From Candidatus Altarchaeales archaeon WOR_SM1_86-2 (GTDB lineage: Archaea; Altiarchaeota; Altiarchaeia; IMC4; MCBC01), in the NCBI GenBank assembly GCA_001723855.1, contig MCBC01000067.1:16877-80876 (forward strand): DNA of 64,000 nucleotides, read 5' to 3'. Below the pieces are notes generated by a model, which worked only from the letters and a program-made list of their open reading frames with translations, was not told the origin of the DNA and did not search any database. Both the position numbers and the translations under genes were made by a program. This document shows, piece by piece, positions 45,689 to 53,877 of this stretch; within the stretch, counting starts at the first letter, position 1, and each line of letters begins with the position of its first letter.

Positions 45689-46288
45689 TTAATGTTTGAT
45701 CCCCCCGAATATCAATCCTATCCCGAGCCCGCAAATTACCGCAAGTAAAGTCGAGCCGACAGCATAAACCCAGGGATCAACGCCCATGAAACTTATCACC
45801 CTCTCCACGCCATCAACTTTACCGTCCTTTTCCACGGTTACCTTGAGGGTTACGCCTCCTAAATCCGCTTTTGTCGATAAATCTTTCTCCACGACATAAA
45901 TTCCGTTTCCCTCCTCCTCCGCTAAAATCGGATCCAGAATAGATTTTATTGTTGTTTGTTCAACAACGCAAATGCCATCGCCATTTTCAGTCCGTATTTC
46001 TTTTGTCTCGGTAAAATGCCCCTGGTAAACGCTCATATTTACCGTAACTTTGGCGCCCTCAACGGGTTCATGTGTCTCTTTATCCTTAACTGTAATCTTT
46101 ATTTTCATAACGTCACCGGGTGCAAACATGGATTTTTCCGGCACTATCGTTATGTCAAAATAATTTGTCTTGTCTTTCGGAGCGCTCCCTCCCCCACCTG
46201 CGGACACGGGTACAGCTAAAGCTGCTGTTATTAAAAACCCTGCCAGCACCCACGCCGTTATATTTCTTGCCTTCATTTTATCGTTCAT
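45689..46288 (-). CDS. Exported Ig-like protein with C-terminal membrane anchor
   Basis: 199 residues. Signal peptide (ITAWVLAGFLITAALAVPVS), a Gly-rich linker, a beta-sandwich domain (FAPGDVMKIKITVKDKETHE, GAKVTVNMSVYQGHFTE) and a C-terminal membrane helix (WVYAVGSTLLAVICGLGIGL). The start overlaps the upstream TauE stop as ATGA, showing translational coupling, so it may be an accessory subunit of that permease. Otherwise uncharacterised. Confidence 0.78.
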   Translation of the reverse strand: MNDKMKARNITAWVLAGFLITAALAVPVSAGGGGSAPKDKTNYFDITIVPEKSMFAPGDVMKIKITVKDKETHEPVEGAKVTVNMSVYQGHFTETKEIRTENGDGICVVEQTTIKSILDPILAEEEGNGIYVVEKDLSTKADLGGVTLKVTVEKDGKVDGVERVISFMGVDPWVYAVGSTLLAVICGLGIGLIFGGIKH

Positions 46289-47310
46289 ATCAACCCCATT
46301 GTACTTAAAACATCCATGAGTAATCTCAGCATAACTATTGCGATAACTAAGCCAAATAATAACCGGATTCTTGGTCCTTTTAATTTTTTCGACGCTCTTG
46401 CACCGAACTGCGCCCCGATTGTTGAACCTGCGAGTATCAGCATAACAAGGTAAATGTCAACATTTCCGTTCAATGCGTGTCCAACACTTCCGACAGATGA
46501 TGTAATCACCATCTGGAAAAGATCCGTTCCTATCGCCACCACGGTTGGAACCCCGAGTATGTAAATCATCGCGGGCACCATTATAAATCCGCCGCCGACA
46601 CCCAGCATTCCCGCCATTATCCCGACAAAAAGTCCGAGCAGCGGCGGAATAAATATTGGAATCCTGACCCCTGCTCTCGGAAGTTCAATTGACATAAACT
46701 TAACATCTCTGAGCTTTTTAATTACGGGGTTTGTTATTTCATCTTCTTCTTCAATTTCTTTAAATTCGTGCTTTTTTTCTTCTTCCTCTTTTGTTTTAAA
46801 TACTCTTTTGAAATCATCTATGCTGTGAACATCCTTGATTCGTTTTAAACCCATTACCGCCTTTCTTATACCTATATGCTCATGCCTTCTACGCATTGCT
46901 TTATAACTTTCGACGATCATTATTGTTCCGATAATTACGAGCAGTATAACATATATTTCCTTAAGCACCAGATCATCCATACCCTGCGACTTGAGATACT
47001 TGGTTATCTCAACCCCTATCAGTACTCCAATAACGGAACCGCAAAGAATAAGAGACGCTAATTTTATGTCAACATTGCCCATTCTTTTATGTGCAACCGC
47101 TCCTGATGAGGACGTAGCGGCAATTTGAGTTAAATCCGAACCAACCGCAACGGTCATGGGAATCCCGAACACGATATTTAATGCGGGGGTCATTATAAAG
47201 CCGCCGCCTACGCCAAACAAGCCGGCAAGAAAACCGACTAACGCCCCCAATAGAATTACTTCCAGCCCATTCACGGTCATATTTGCTATAGGTAGGTAAA
47301 TTTCAAACAT
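46285..47310 (-). CDS. TauE/SafE-family permease (copy A)
   Basis: 341 residues, very similar to copy B over the whole length (both start MFEIYLPIANMTV; halves LVGFLAGLFGVGGGFIMTPA and LFVGIMAGMLGVGGGFIMVP). The cytoplasmic loop is highly charged (KTKEEEEKKHEFKEIEEEDE). First gene of the four-gene cluster. The two copies may form a heterodimer or serve different anions. Confidence 0.9.
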   Translation of the reverse strand: MFEIYLPIANMTVNGLEVILLGALVGFLAGLFGVGGGFIMTPALNIVFGIPMTVAVGSDLTQIAATSSSGAVAHKRMGNVDIKLASLILCGSVIGVLIGVEITKYLKSQGMDDLVLKEIYVILLVIIGTIMIVESYKAMRRRHEHIGIRKAVMGLKRIKDVHSIDDFKRVFKTKEEEEKKHEFKEIEEEDEITNPVIKKLRDVKFMSIELPRAGVRIPIFIPPLLGLFVGIMAGMLGVGGGFIMVPAMIYILGVPTVVAIGTDLFQMVITSSVGSVGHALNGNVDIYLVMLILAGSTIGAQFGARASKKLKGPRIRLLFGLVIAIVMLRLLMDVLSTMGLI

Positions 47311-47408
47311 TTTATATATTATTATTTTCTGGTTTATTGAATATCAACTGATTTTTCTTATTTTTCACTATCTAATTATCTTAGATTATAAATGATTAAT
47401 AATGGATA

Positions 47409-48650
47409 ATGGATAATATAATAAAAAAGGGTTTTTATAAAAGAGCAAGGGTAAATGACGCTCTAAATATACTTATTGAAAATGTTAATACCCTCGGAAC
47501 TGAAAAAGTTAAAATTAAAAATTCACCGAGCAGGGTTCTTGCAAAAGACATAAAAGCACCTTTTGACATCCCGCCTTTTGACCGCTCTGCCGTGGACGGC
47601 TATGCCGTTAAAGCGGAAAACACGTTCGGGGCATCACAGACCAATCCAGTATACTTTAAGATTACAGGGAGCGCACCCATCGGCAAATTTCCTGATATTA
47701 AGGTTAACGATTTTGAAGCGGTTAAGGTTATGACAGGAACTCCGATTCCGGAGGGGGCGGACGGGGTTGTAATGTTTGAATACACCAGGGAATCGGGGGG
47801 CAGGATTGAAGTCATAAAACCGTTATCGCCGGGAAGAAATATTTCTTTCAGGGGGGAGGACGTGAGAAAGGGTGATATTCTGCTTGAGAGGGGAATGCCA
47901 ATACGCCCCCAGGATGTCGGGATGCTGGCATCTTTTGGCATGACGGACATTCCCGTTCACAAGAAACCAAAAGTTGCGATAATCTCCACCGGCGATGAAT
48001 TAATCAATCCGGAAGAGAATTTAACCAAAGGAAAAATTTTTGATTCCAATTCATATATGCTTACTGCGCTTATTTTAAAATATAACGGGTTTGTTGAGAA
48101 GACATATACATTGAAGGATGATTACAATTTGATAAGAGAAAAAATACAGCAGTCATTAGATTCCAATTGCGATCTGATCCTTTTAACTGGCGGAACCTCG
48201 GCAGGAGAGCACGATTTTATACCCTGGATCGTTAATGAATTGGGCAGGATACTGGTCCATGGAATTTCCATGCGCCCTGGAATGCCCACGGGATTCGGGA
48301 TAGTAGATGAAAAAATTATTTTTATGCTTCCCGGAAACCCCGCGGCGGTTTTTGCTGCATTTGAGTTTTTCATTATTTCAGCATTGCAGAAGATGGGGGG
48401 CATGAAGATTGGTAATCCCCACCATGTGATTGAATGCACGCTGAAAAGAAAGATACCTTCCATGACGGGGAGATCTGACTTTGTAAGGGTCAGGGTTGAA
48501 AAAAGCGGCGGGGAAAATTTTGCGGAGCCCGTTCGTTCCGGGGGCTCAGGACTTATATCATCCCTTGTAAAAACACAGGGTTTTGTTATCGTCCCCGAGA
48601 ACAAAGAAGGGTTTGAGAAGGGGGAGAAAGTAAAGGTTAACCTATATTAA
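47409..48650 (+). CDS. moeA: Molybdopterin molybdenumtransferase MoeA
   Basis: 413 residues. Inserts molybdenum or tungsten into adenylated molybdopterin. Motifs: FDIPPFDRSAVDGYAVKAEN, VMTGTPIPEGADGVVMFEYT, PKVAIISTGDELINPEENLT, LILLTGGTSAGEHDFIPWIV and HGISMRPGMPTGFGI, GNPAAVFAAFEFFI. All catalytic segments are present. A second, longer MoeA lies 1.5 kb downstream; having two is common in archaea and may reflect Mo/W specialisation. Confidence 0.94.
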   Translation: MDNIIKKGFYKRARVNDALNILIENVNTLGTEKVKIKNSPSRVLAKDIKAPFDIPPFDRSAVDGYAVKAENTFGASQTNPVYFKITGSAPIGKFPDIKVNDFEAVKVMTGTPIPEGADGVVMFEYTRESGGRIEVIKPLSPGRNISFRGEDVRKGDILLERGMPIRPQDVGMLASFGMTDIPVHKKPKVAIISTGDELINPEENLTKGKIFDSNSYMLTALILKYNGFVEKTYTLKDDYNLIREKIQQSLDSNCDLILLTGGTSAGEHDFIPWIVNELGRILVHGISMRPGMPTGFGIVDEKIIFMLPGNPAAVFAAFEFFIISALQKMGGMKIGNPHHVIECTLKRKIPSMTGRSDFVRVRVEKSGGENFAEPVRSGGSGLISSLVKTQGFVIVPENKEGFEKGEKVKVNLY

Positions 48651-48667
48651 ACAACCTTCAGAAACAT

Positions 48668-48940
48668 CAAAATTTATGAGATAAATTTTGTGTTCCAGAA
48701 CTTGCGAAGCAAGTTGTGACTGAGAGACATAGTCTCTCAGACACGTATCAGAGAGCTTCGCTCTGCCACATCTGCGAAGGTTGATGATCATCAGGTGTGG
48801 AAGACACTATGTGTCTTACACATGTCAGACAGTTATGTCTGCCACATGCTATTTAGAATTTACTTTTGTAAATTCTAAATTAGTTAGAAATCTTTGATTT
48901 CTAACTGTTGTTTCGCTACGCTCAATAGCACGCGAAACAA
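48668..48940. repeat. Dense tandem hairpin array
   Basis: About nine inverted repeats fill nearly the whole gap. 48668-48690 (10 bp, loop gag); 48699-48715 (7 bp, loop gaa); 48720-48740 (9 bp, loop ata); 48752-48764 (5 bp, loop ttc); 48796-48821 (aagacac-tat-gtgtctt inside outer tgtg/caca); 48821-48848 (cagaca-gtta-tgtctg inside catgt/acatg); 48851-48880 (13 bp, loop tttt); 48882-48906 (11 bp, loop ttt); 48908-48940 (9 bp, loop 15). The stems differ in sequence, so this is not a CRISPR or a simple tandem repeat. Most loops are 3 nt. Confidence 0.92.
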
Positions 48941-49030
48941 AGTATTTAAACAGAAAAAACCATATAGTTTATAGGAAAATAACTTTTAGGGTTATGATCC
49001 TAGAAAACATACCGTTTGTAATTACAATAG

Positions 49031-49059
49031 AAAATGCAAAAGGAATTTCACGACATCGT
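49031..49059 (+). repeat. Direct repeat: moeA 5' end, upstream copy
   Basis: Twenty-nine bp covering the ATG and first codons, identical to 50124-50152. Protein similarity continues for about 17 codons (MQKEFHDIVSIKDAKEI against MQKEFHDIVSIKEAKEM) although the DNA then differs at nearly every third codon position. Confidence 0.92.
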
Positions 49060-50113
49060 ATCAATAAAGGATGCAAAAGAGATTTCAAAGGGAAAGAATG
49101 GAGATATTTTTGAGAAAATCTCTGCTTTAATTGAAGAAGCAAGGAGAAAAGTTGCTGCTACAATCAATCAGGAGATGGTAGTGCTTTACTGGAATATCGG
49201 TAAAATAATTAAGGAAGAAGTAATAAAATCTGAGAGAGCAGAATATGGAAGGCAAATAGTCCAATCACTGAGTGGAGAATTAACACAGAGATACGGGGGG
49301 GGGTTTTCTTCTCAGAATTTATGGTATATGGTTCAATTATATGAAAATCACCCAATTCTCCACGCAGTGCGTGGAGAATTCAGTGGGTTAAGTTGGACAC
49401 ATGTCAGAATGCTCCCACCCATCAAAGATGAATTGAGACGAAAATTTTACGCCACCTTATGCCAGAAAGAACACCGGAGCACCCGCACCCTTGATGAAAG
49501 AATAAACAGCATGCTGTACGAGAGAACTGCTCTGTCTAAACTTCCAGAAAAAACCATAGAAAAGCAATTGCAGGAACTGAAAGAAGAAGATAAGATGACC
49601 CCGGAGTTAGTATTCCTGGATCCTTATGTGCTGGATTTTTTAGAGTTGATTGATACCTACGGTGAAAAAGATTTAGAAAACTCTATACTGAATGCTCTTG
49701 AAAAGTTTATCGTTGAGTTAGGAGTAGACTTTCATTTTGTAGCAAGGCAGAAAAGAATCATTGTTGATAATGAGGACTACTATATAGATTTGTTGTTTTA
49801 CCACAGACGATTAAGGTGCTTTGTGGTAATGGATTTAAAACTCGGCAAATTTAGAGCAGAATATAAGGGACAGATGGAACTTTACCTCAGATACTTGGAA
49901 AAACACGAGATGTTTGAAGATGAAAATCCACCGATTGGTCTTATACCCTGTGCTGAAAAAGGCAGAGAGCAGATTGAATTACTATTTTTACCGGAAGATA
50001 GAATAAAAGTATCCGAGTATTTAACAAAATTACCTCCAAAAGAATTATTTGCAGAAAAACTACATAAAGCAATACAAACTGCACACTTAAGATTGGAGGC
50101 AAAGAAAGGTTAA
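49034..50113 (+). CDS. DUF1016/YhcG-type PDDEXK nuclease with a captured moeA N-terminus
   Basis: 359 residues, the only intact DUF1016 gene here. Residues 1-17 copy the start of the downstream MoeA; the DUF1016_N region follows (RKVAATINQEMVVLYWNIGK, FSSQNLWYMVQLYENHP, LSWTHVRMLPPIKDELRRKF), then the PDDEXK core (VDNEDYYIDLLFYHRR, CFVVMDLKLGKFRAEYKGQM) and a family-like end (LPEDRIKVSEYLTKLPPKE). Translation seems to start on moeA-derived signals. A hairpin array precedes it and the real moeA starts 13 bp after its stop. Predicted nuclease; target unknown. Confidence 0.9.
   Translation: MQKEFHDIVSIKDAKEISKGKNGDIFEKISALIEEARRKVAATINQEMVVLYWNIGKIIKEEVIKSERAEYGRQIVQSLSGELTQRYGGGFSSQNLWYMVQLYENHPILHAVRGEFSGLSWTHVRMLPPIKDELRRKFYATLCQKEHRSTRTLDERINSMLYERTALSKLPEKTIEKQLQELKEEDKMTPELVFLDPYVLDFLELIDTYGEKDLENSILNALEKFIVELGVDFHFVARQKRIIVDNEDYYIDLLFYHRRLRCFVVMDLKLGKFRAEYKGQMELYLRYLEKHEMFEDENPPIGLIPCAEKGREQIELLFLPEDRIKVSEYLTKLPPKELFAEKLHKAIQTAHLRLEAKKG
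49354..49380. repeat. Perfect palindrome inside the DUF1016 frame
   Basis: aattctccacgc - agt - gcgtggagaatt: 12 perfect base pairs with a 3-nt loop. Encodes residues about 107-116 (ILHAVRGEF), just before the conserved LSWTH. Same position as the palindromes at 5714-5736 and 39156-39182. Confidence 0.95.
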
Positions 50114-50123
50114 AATTTATAAC

Positions 50124-50152
50124 AAAATGCAAAAGGAATTTCACGACATCGT
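50124..50152 (+). repeat. Direct repeat: moeA 5' end, functional copy
   Basis: Partner of 49031-49059. Distance between the two ATGs is 1093 bp. Confidence 0.92.
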
Positions 50153-52085
50153 GTCGATCAAGGAGGCGAAGGAAATGTTGATGCATCATTACAAAATAAA
50201 AAGAAAAATTCAGGAGATCAAACTGGCGGATGCTCTCGGGAGAGTTCTTGCGGATGACGTTATCGCAGAGATTGACATTCCGCCTTTTGACCGCGCTGTT
50301 ATGGATGGTTATGCTGTTATCGCAAAGGATACCTTTTATGCCGATGAAGAGAATCCTGTAACGTTAAATCTGATCGGAAGCATCAGGGCAGGAGATGCTC
50401 CAGGTATTTCCCTTAAAACCCGGGAATGTGCAAGAATTGCGACCGGGGCAGTAATTCCAAAGGGTGCAAATGCGGTTGTTATGGTTGAATATACGGACGA
50501 GTCTAAAGATGCGGTTAAGGTGTACGGGCCTGTCGTTCCGGGGGAGAATATAATGGCAGCGGGCTCGGATATAATGATGGGTGAAACAATAATAAGAAAG
50601 GGGACATTTCTTACATCAAGAGAAACGGGTGTGCTTGCCGCTTTAGGCGTTGAGAAGATTAAAGTTTACAAAAAGCCCAGGGTGGGGGTGATATCAACGG
50701 GCAATGAAATCAAAACCATCGGGGAGAAACTTGATTACGGTAAAATCTATGACGTGAATTCAAGAGCGCTCGCGGACTGCGTCAAAGAAAGCGGGGGCGA
50801 AGCGTTCCCTTTGGGGGTGATAAAGGATGAATACAATGAATTATACAATAAATTCAGGGAGGTATTAAATGAAGATTATGATATTATCCTGGCATCGGGA
50901 GGAACATCCGCGGGTGTGGGGGACATGCTTTACAGAATAATCGATGAGTTGGGAGAGCCAGGGATTTTGGTTCACGGCGTAGCGGTAAAGCCCGGGAAGC
51001 CGTTAATCATCGGGGTCGTGAATGAAAAACCGATTTTTGGGCTTCCGGGCTACCCTGTGTCCGCGATAATAACATTCGAGGTGTTTGTTGAGGGATTGAT
51101 AAGGGAACTGGCTGGGCTCAGGTCCGGTGAAAGGAGGATGATTAAAGCAAGAACCTCGGTCCGCTTATATTCTTCTTCCGGGAAACACGAATATATGCCG
51201 GTAAACCTGGTGCTTGCATCAGACGGCTCATATTCCCTGTATCCTGTAATGACAGGCTCCGGAGCGATAACAACGCTCGCCGGTGCTGACGGCTATATAG
51301 AGATCCCGGAGGGCACAGAAATCGTGCCCGAAAATAAGGATACTGACGTGATTCTTATCAGCCAGATGCTATCGCCTGCTGATTTAACGATTATCGGAAG
51401 CCACTGCATAGGCATCGATGTTATCCTTGGGATATTAAGCGAAAAATTCCATATGCAGACAAAGGTCATAAACGTTGGCTCGACGGGAGGGCTCGCGGCG
51501 GTAAAGAGAGGGGAAGCGGATATTTCGGGAACACATCTCTTGGATGAAAAGGGAGAGTATAATATCAGATTTTTCAGGGATTTGGATTTAAGAAGCGCCG
51601 TGCTCGTGAGAGGGTATGACCGCGAGCAGGGACTGATCGTTTCAGGGGGAAATCCGAAAAAGATATTATCTGTAGGTGATATTTTAAACCCGGATGTTTC
51701 CTTTATAAACAGGGATCCTGGCTCGGGGACGAGAATTCTGCTTGATATCGAACTTGCAAAACTGGGGGATGTAAAGGAAATTTCAAAGAAAATTAACGGG
51801 TATGAGATTCTTGCAAAGACGCACAGTGCGGTAGCATCCGCGGTGGCGTATGGAAAAGCGGATGTCGGCTTTGGAATTAAAACAGTTGCGGATCAGTACA
51901 ATCTAGATTTTATTCCGCTGAAGGAAGAAAAATACGATTTTGCAATACCAAAGAACAAACTGGAAAAGGCTGAGGTTCAAAGATTCCTTGAAGTTCTAAG
52001 GTCCGGTGAATTTAAAAATAAATTAAAAGAACTTTCCGGTTTAAAAACAAACAGCGAGACAGGTAAAATAATATTTGAATGCTGA
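50127..52085 (+). CDS. moeA: MoeA fused to a periplasmic-binding-protein-like (LysR substrate-type) domain
   Basis: 652 residues. Residues 1-410 are MoeA (IDIPPFDRAVMDGYAVIAKD, ARIATGAVIPKGANAVVMVE, VGVISTGNEIKTIGE, ILASGGTSAGVGDMLYRIID, GLPGYPVSAIITFEVFVEGL). Residues about 425-640 are a PBP-like domain (IIGSHCIGIDVILGILSEKF, INRDPGSGTRILLDIELAKL, HSAVASAVAYGKADVGFGIK), a fusion known in archaea and some bacteria, possibly binding molybdate or tungstate. Its first 29 bp are duplicated at the start of the upstream DUF1016 gene, so the present 5' end may have arrived with that unit. Confidence 0.94.
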   Translation: MQKEFHDIVSIKEAKEMLMHHYKIKRKIQEIKLADALGRVLADDVIAEIDIPPFDRAVMDGYAVIAKDTFYADEENPVTLNLIGSIRAGDAPGISLKTRECARIATGAVIPKGANAVVMVEYTDESKDAVKVYGPVVPGENIMAAGSDIMMGETIIRKGTFLTSRETGVLAALGVEKIKVYKKPRVGVISTGNEIKTIGEKLDYGKIYDVNSRALADCVKESGGEAFPLGVIKDEYNELYNKFREVLNEDYDIILASGGTSAGVGDMLYRIIDELGEPGILVHGVAVKPGKPLIIGVVNEKPIFGLPGYPVSAIITFEVFVEGLIRELAGLRSGERRMIKARTSVRLYSSSGKHEYMPVNLVLASDGSYSLYPVMTGSGAITTLAGADGYIEIPEGTEIVPENKDTDVILISQMLSPADLTIIGSHCIGIDVILGILSEKFHMQTKVINVGSTGGLAAVKRGEADISGTHLLDEKGEYNIRFFRDLDLRSAVLVRGYDREQGLIVSGGNPKKILSVGDILNPDVSFINRDPGSGTRILLDIELAKLGDVKEISKKINGYEILAKTHSAVASAVAYGKADVGFGIKTVADQYNLDFIPLKEEKYDFAIPKNKLEKAEVQRFLEVLRSGEFKNKLKELSGLKTNSETGKIIFEC

Positions 52086-52097
52086 GGGCTTAAAAAC

Positions 52098-52835
52098 CTA
52101 GAGATTATGCTCCATACCCATAAAATAATTGGTGATTTCCGATAGATTTAAATAAAATTTTGAACCAGAACTTTTTGCAACGGCTGACAGATCCCCGCAG
52201 AAGTTATGGGCCCATCCCAGTAAGTGACTGTCTAAAAATTTCTTTTGAATTTCTTTATTGTTCTTTTTACATAAGAATTCCATGAATTCAAGTTCATTGC
52301 TTATGTGATCTGGCAGTTCGGTTGAGGTTTCGAATCCATTGTTTTCATAAAATTTCTGCACTTCAATCGTTGTGTTTCCCATCACCTGCTTTTCGCTTAT
52401 GTAGATTGATTCATACGCGGGGATAAAGGGCAGCGAGGGCTCAAGAAATATCTCCGTGTATTCCCCGAGCATATCTGAATGATTATAATGCTCAAAGCTT
52501 TTAAATCCATCAATAATTTTATCAATTCCGCCAGTATCGATGTCTACAATCGAAAAATACTTTTTTAATTTTTCATAAACTTTCGCGCCCGAAACCTCCC
52601 CTGCAAACCCGGGCTCAGGCTCGCGGTATCCTCGCGCAAGCAGCCCATAAATACCTGCTCTCGTACCGGATAGTTCAAAATAATTTCCGGGGACATTTAT
52701 TTTTTGAACCTCAACCCGCTCATCAGCATCTTTTGAAATCATTGCACGAACCCAGTGCAGGTGCCCGAACTCCTCACCGGCTTTTTCCCAGAACCTCGCC
52801 TGCTTCTTGTCCTTATAAATGCCAAAAACATCCAT
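52098..52835 (-). CDS. TorD/DmsD-family molybdoenzyme chaperone
   Basis: 245 residues. GIYGLLARGYREPEPGF, EYTEIFLEPSLPFIPAYESI and LPDHISNELEFMEFLCKKNN with FLDSHLLGWAHNFCGDLSAV are the helical signature of TorD/NarJ-like chaperones, which guard Tat-exported molybdoenzymes until cofactor insertion. Likely client: the formate dehydrogenase alpha subunit (inference). The N-terminal 50 residues (MDVFGIYKDKKQARFWEKAG) are an extension I do not recognise. Convergent with moeA, 12 bp apart. Confidence 0.82.
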   Translation of the reverse strand: MDVFGIYKDKKQARFWEKAGEEFGHLHWVRAMISKDADERVEVQKINVPGNYFELSGTRAGIYGLLARGYREPEPGFAGEVSGAKVYEKLKKYFSIVDIDTGGIDKIIDGFKSFEHYNHSDMLGEYTEIFLEPSLPFIPAYESIYISEKQVMGNTTIEVQKFYENNGFETSTELPDHISNELEFMEFLCKKNNKEIQKKFLDSHLLGWAHNFCGDLSAVAKSSGSKFYLNLSEITNYFMGMEHNL

Positions 52836-52895
52836 GATATGAATTAAAACTCAACAGAAAAATACCATTAAACTCTTTCCCGGCATTAAATGCCC

Positions 52896-52996
52896 GCAGC
52901 TTTGTATAACGTATTAGTGTGTTTGCGAAGTGACGAAGACATTTGGGCGAGTCCGCTTCTGGCGGACGAACCGCAAGCACGCTGTTAGCGGTTCAT
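52896..52996. other. attC-like imperfect palindrome beside the Imm5-like gene
   Basis: tataacg and tgttagcg lie about 90 bp apart and can pair through TAAC/GTTA; inside are gtgtgtttgcg/cgcaagcacgc (mostly paired) and gtccgc-ttctg-gcggac. The design is that of integron attC recombination sites, but the core sequences deviate from consensus. More GC-rich than its surroundings. Confidence 0.3.
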
Positions 52997-53029
52997 TGTT
53001 CTTTTTTATCCATCAGTTTCATTATCTTT

Positions 53030-53485
53030 TTAAATCTTTCTGCTTTTCATTGCAATTAGGACAAGCTCCTTAATTTCTGATTGCAATTGTTCATCTTGCC
53101 ATTTTCTTTCTGATTCTATTGATTTACCTGCATTTTTCAAGGCTTTCAAAGCATACAACGCTGCTCCTAATGAATGGTCAGCCATATGAGCAGTTGCAGC
53201 AGCGTGTCCAACAGAACGAGCCACTGCAATTGCAGTCGGGTTTGAAGATTCGTTTGCTACCGCAATTGCATCTAATGAAACTTTTCTTGCGTCTCCAACT
53301 GAAGCATTTCCTTGTTTCCACTCTTTAGCCACATTTAGTGCATTTATTAGTCGCTCATCTATTTTTTCACCGAAGAGATGCAATACATGCTCCGCGCAGC
53401 TGCAAGCCCATTTAATTAACTGATAGCGCTGTTCCTTTTTTAGAGGTCCGCCCCGATGTTCTGCAATAAATCGTTTGTCTCGCAT
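53030..53485 (-). CDS. Putative immunity protein (Imm5-like)
   Basis: 151 all-helical residues: RFIAEHRGGPLKKEQRYQLI, KWACSCAEHVLHLFG, VGDARKVSLDAIAVANES and ARSVGHAAATAHMADHSLGA match a family annotated as polymorphic-toxin immunity proteins (Imm5), recognised from memory. No toxin gene is near, and the gene is bracketed by unusual non-coding DNA with an attC-like structure on its 3' side, suggesting horizontal acquisition as a single-gene cassette. Confidence 0.6.
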   Translation of the reverse strand: MRDKRFIAEHRGGPLKKEQRYQLIKWACSCAEHVLHLFGEKIDERLINALNVAKEWKQGNASVGDARKVSLDAIAVANESSNPTAIAVARSVGHAAATAHMADHSLGAALYALKALKNAGKSIESERKWQDEQLQSEIKELVLIAMKSRKI

Positions 53486-53652
53486 TTTTTCATGCGTCCC
53501 TGATGTTTTGTTGTTATTTTATGTCTTTTTACAATGACTGCTAACTATGTTTATATCAGGGCTTGGTTTCTGATATTCTTCCATTTCGGCGGTACAATCA
53601 AAATTCCCATGGAATTTTATGTGCCAAAATGTGGCTGACCAAAGTTTGCCGT
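53486..53652. other. Intergenic DNA without a recognisable gene
   Basis: No gene. It contains gactgctaactatg near 53533-53546, which could be part of a recombination site flanking the Imm5-like gene, but this is weak. Confidence 0.25.
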
Positions 53653-53794
53653 ATTTGCTTTGCAAATTTTACGCATATCAGACACAAATGTCCGATATAC
53701 TTACTTTTGGAAGAAACCCATTATTAATTTATTTTTGTATTTAGAAGTATATTTACTTTCTAAATGCTAAAAAATTTGCTCTGCAAATTTTTTA
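53653..53794. repeat. Hairpin cluster including two-hairpin module, copy 2 (inverted)
   Basis: atttgc-ttt-gcaaat at 53653-53667, an imperfect hairpin around gaca-caaa-tgtc at 53675-53698, then the inverted copy of the 9461-9517 module: atttaga...tctaaat at 53739-53765 and taaaaaatttgc-tct-gcaaatttttta at 53768-53794. Stems match copy 1; the loop changed (tct, against ata in copy 1), so only the arms are conserved. Confidence 0.85.
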
Positions 53795-53877
53795 TTGTTA
53801 AATTATTGTCTTTTAAAATAATAAAAAATCGTACAAATTAAATCATGTCCTTCATTTTCCAATAAAGCAAAAACAAA

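Noticed and set aside
48668..48940. CRISPR array
   Set aside because: There is no constant repeat unit; each stem has its own sequence and spacing is irregular. No cas genes are present in the window.
47409..52085. The two moeA genes as a recent tandem duplication
   Set aside because: Sequences are widely diverged, the second has an extra PBP-like domain, and their 5' ends are unrelated; only the second shares its start with the DUF1016 gene.
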